Assembly (NCBI RefSeq): GCF_042453785.1
Contig: NC_091665.1
Span: forward strand, 27,080,501-27,144,500
DNA length: 64,000 nt
Direction: 5' to 3'
DNA from: Malus domestica
Taxonomy: Eukaryota; Streptophyta; Magnoliopsida; Rosales; Rosaceae
The notes under the pieces are model-generated. The model was not told the origin of the DNA and ran no database searches. It saw nothing but the letters and a program-made list of their open reading frames with translations. How positions within the stretch are numbered: the first letter of the stretch is position 1; the number at the start of each line of letters is the position of its first letter. The position numbers were made by a program, and so were the translations under genes. Shown one piece after another: positions 61,691-64,000 of the stretch.

Positions 61691-61880
61691 TGGCTCTTTA
61701 GGTGGTACAAAGTGAGTCCATGAATTCCCATCATCCTCATCAAACTCTTTGGTGTGGCCTTGTCTGCCCCTCCGAGCTGGTTGACAGCCTCGACGAACCG
61801 CTGATGAAGCTTCTGGAGTCCACTTTAGCCGTGGCTTCGCGTCGGTGGACAAAACCAAATTCATGTTCTGATTTTGCATA
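61690..61880 (-). pseudogene. MYB-CC / PHL-type transcription factor fragment
   Basis: The frame starts near MQNQNMNLVL and reads STDAKPRLKWTPE. After a one-base insertion at a GAAGCTT the GARP-type MYB repeat continues in the next frame as LHQRFVEAVNQLGGADKATP, then MRMMGIHGLTLYHLKSH. These factors bind phosphate-response and related promoters in the nucleus. The coiled-coil part is missing and the fragment runs into unrelated sequence after KSH, where an exon normally ends. Confidence 0.8.
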
Positions 61881-61929
61881 TTCTGCAGTACTATATTTTT
61901 TTTTTGTGGTGGTTGTGTAAAGGTTGACA

Positions 61930-62196
61930 CGCATCGGAACGTTGGTTGATCTGCGTCAGAGGCAGGATCCGTGCCCAGAACGGGTTCGGGTCTGGACTTT
62001 CTTCACGAACGATGCGCTGTCGTCTTGCTGCTGCTTCGAGAGGAGTAGAGCTGGCGTCATTCTTCAGATCATCAGTGCGAAGGAAAAGTCGCGGGTCGAC
62101 ACAGACGTAAGCCGTGGCAACTGATTCGAGCAACACAAAGCACCCCAAGAAGAAAGCCAACCCCGACGGCATCAGGCGCCTGCACCTGCACTTCAC
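61930..62196 (-). other. Unidentified captured open frame with a hydrophobic start
   Basis: Minus frame with LAFFLGCFVLLESVATAYVC (a signal-anchor-like stretch) then VDPRLFLRTDDLKND and PDPNPFWARILP. Codon use and GC content look coding, but I do not know the family. Fragment of a host membrane or secreted protein gene, by inference. Confidence 0.4.
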
Positions 62197-62549
62197 GCTT
62201 ATGTTGCAGCAGCTGCTGCCGCTATTACTCGCACCACTTGCACAAGCTCGGCTTGAGTTTCAGTTGAAGTCGGCGACTTGAGGAGGAGAGAGAATACGGC
62301 GTTGGGCTTTGGCGAGTTCGCCGGTTTCTTGTGAGTCAGCCAGGACCAGAGGCTTGGAATTCAGGTAGGGCGCCTGGGTTGGACGAAGACAGGATAGCAG
62401 CACAAGCAATAACTTTCGAGGATCCTATTGCTCAGAGAAGGTCACGAGTATGGTGATGAAGTTGGAAGCTAGAGGACGATGATGACGAGCATGGATGGTC
62501 GGGGAGTTGGGTTGCTGTTGAAGACATTTGCGAAAGAAATGGAGTTGTC

Positions 62550-62697
62550 TGCAGAAGGTGATGCTTTGTTCTCTGTACATTGGCATAGCTGCACTTCAAA
62601 TCACAACCGTCTTCGTCGTCATCATCCTCACCGTCACGTCCCTCGTCGTCGTCTTGGAACGGAGGGTCCAATACAGAAACAGGACTGCATTGTTCCT
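62550..62697 (-). pseudogene. DUF4378-protein fragment fused to a PHR2 fragment
   Basis: Reads EQCSPVSVLDPPFQDDDEG, an acidic run, then SYANVQRTKHHLLQ. The QCSPVSVLD motif followed by an RTKxxLLxK-type helix is typical of plant DUF4378 proteins. It stops where an intron would start. It is in frame with the photolyase fragment on its right, joined at EEEKEQ. Confidence 0.7.
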
Positions 62698-63215
62698 TCT
62701 CTTCCTCCTTAACCTCGTTGCGCGAAACCTCTCTGTGCGCATAAATGGCGTCAGCGCCGATCGCCTTCGCCAGCTCCACCAAAACCGTCTCGAGCTTCCC
62801 GATTCTGACCACCAGATCGGACCCTCTCGCCTGGAGATTCTTCCGGAGGTCCGCCACCGATTCGACCAAGAACGACGCCTGGTACGAGCCTGTCTTATCG
62901 AACCCAGAAGAGGATTTTTCGTAGTCCTTCGGATCGAAGCAGTAGACGGGCAAGACCGATACGGACTCGTTATTGGCCGAGTTGAGGCATTCGTTTTTGT
63001 GGACTCGTAAATCGTTTCGGAACCAGACAATGGAAGCTCGACGGATTGCGGCCCCATTGGAGGGGTCGAAGGGGCGGCGCGGACCCTAAAGAGAGAGGGC
63101 TCTGCAGAGGGTTGGCGGAGATGGTGGATTTAAAGGAGAGCTTGGGCGGAGTTACATTAGCCGTGGAGAGAGAGGAAGAGCTTTGTGATGCAGCGAGAGA
63201 ATTCGCGAGCAGATG
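62697..63215 (-). pseudogene. PHR2-type photolyase-like gene fragment (first exon)
   Basis: Reads an N-terminal Ser-rich transit-like part (SSSLSTANVTPPKLSFKS, about 63130-63180), then after a frame break near 63085 IRRASIVWFRNDLRVHKNE, LPVYCFDPKDY, SSSGFDKTGSYQASF, DLRKNLQARGSDLVVRIGK and ADAIYAHREVSRNEVK. This is the photolyase alpha/beta domain. Family members use flavin and light; this piece lacks the FAD-binding half. The frame break and the missing exons make it non-functional as an enzyme. Confidence 0.85.
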
Positions 63216-63860
63216 AACAGTTTTAATGGAGGAGATGGTGACTTGGGGAGATCTGGAGAGGATGATAGCCTGGTGGACGTGGGCATCGCACCCAACAATT
63301 TAATGGCGCCGATCTGAGCACTCAGCAGCAACAGGTGATGGTGAAGATGGCCGGGAGTCGCATCTAGAACCATGTCGGTGACTCGGGACGAGCCAACTCC
63401 GGTGTGGAGAGTGACCTGGTCCTGCGGTGTGGACTGATATGGGCTATTTTCCTGGGCCGGGCCTTGAACTTTTAAAAGGTGGGCCACGGGTTAGGATTTG
63501 ATGGTGTGGATTTGGGAAGGGGAAGCAGCTGTGAAAATGGAGGAAGGCTTAGGCCTGCTGGAATTGCAGATGTTATTTGATCTGCTTGAGGCATATATAT
63601 ATATTTTATATATATATATATATATTTTTTTTTTCTTTTAAGCAGTAGTATTTTTTTTTTTGGACAAAATAATATTGTAATAACATCAAACTTTAATAAA
63701 ATTTCTTATTCTTTATTTTGATGTGACTGAACTCAAATTTTGAATATTCGAGCTGCCTACGTACCCCTCCAAAGAAGAGATCAAGTCGTAACGTAGTTCA
63801 AATACATACATATATATATATATATATATATTTTTTTTTTTTTGGTATTTTCTTTTTTTT
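63216..63860. other. Region without a clear gene
   Basis: GC-rich at first, probably still captured host DNA upstream of the PHR2 piece, then AT-rich with TA and T runs from 63590. No gene supported. Confidence 0.4.
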
Positions 63861-63863
63861 CGT

Positions 63864-64000
63864 GCCGTTTGCAGTTTCAGCTCATGCAGGCAAGGAGTGT
63901 TGGTGTCGTTTGCAGTTTCAACTCGTGCAGACAAGGAGCATTTGGTGTCGTTTGCAGTTTCAACTCGTGCAGACAAGGAGCATTTGGTGCCGTGTTGCAG
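63864..64000. repeat. 42-bp tandem repeat, about 3 copies
   Basis: TTTGCAGTTTCAACTCGTGC units start at about 63868, 63909 and 63951 and continue to the window edge. Spacing 41-42 bases. Confidence 0.85.

Noticed and set aside
63864..64000. Possible CRISPR-like repeat
   Set aside because: Units are directly adjacent without spacers and the genome is a plant nuclear one.

Overview
The window is nuclear DNA from a eudicot plant. GT-AG introns, a TIR-NB-LRR resistance gene, an HDA19-type deacetylase and dense layers of LTR elements, MITEs, LINE, SINE and Helitron DNA all fit. From memory of repeat families I lean towards Rosaceae (apple or pear tribe), but the sequence alone does not prove it.

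Left part (1-19.4 kb). A cinnamoyl-CoA-reductase-like gene (minus strand, running off the left edge) is broken at its start and split by a very young Ty1/copia element (816-6118) with seemingly identical 210-bp LTRs, a perfect 5-bp target duplication and a polyprotein frame with one stop. Next comes the clearest intact host gene, a class I histone deacetylase (8037-11592, 7 exons, 495 aa). Convergent to it lies a plastid-type CLC anion channel pseudogene (12306-15519) with frameshifts, stops and a 249-bp solo LTR inside an exon, then a decayed EH-domain (EPS15/AtEH-like) gene.

Middle part (19.4-40 kb). A long TIR-NB-LRR gene (19468-23507, minus) is open throughout but has no ATG: the expected start reads GTG. 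Just upstream lie three exons of an FRA10AC1-like gene in splice phase with the TIR exon, then a second copy of the TNL start with its ATG. Upstream of that, a TNL-promoter-like sequence is repeated several times (24.6-31.9 kb), with MITEs. A DnaJ-type zinc-finger gene remnant and an RTE LINE fragment invaded by a 1.8-kb solo LTR and flanked by a tRNA-derived SINE follow.

Right part (40-64 kb). A shuffled segmental duplication (40.1-48.75 kb) carries second and third partial copies of the deacetylase and channel genes and a second EH fragment. It is interrupted by a 1181-bp Mutator-like foldback element and then by a Helitron inserted between A and T. The Helitron encodes a spliced Rep-helicase and an RPA-like protein with frames that look intact, but its 5' coding exon is cut by an LTR element. 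That element lacks gag-pol, has an antisense 222-aa reading frame, and is followed (60.7-64 kb) by a patchwork of captured host gene fragments: PHR2 photolyase-like, DUF4378, MYB-CC/PHL and others, all on the minus strand, with repeated TA/poly(T) modules. Its right end is outside the window.

In short, one intact housekeeping gene and one nearly intact resistance gene sit among pseudogenes, duplications and nested transposons. All calls come from reading the sequence; no alignment or database search was run.
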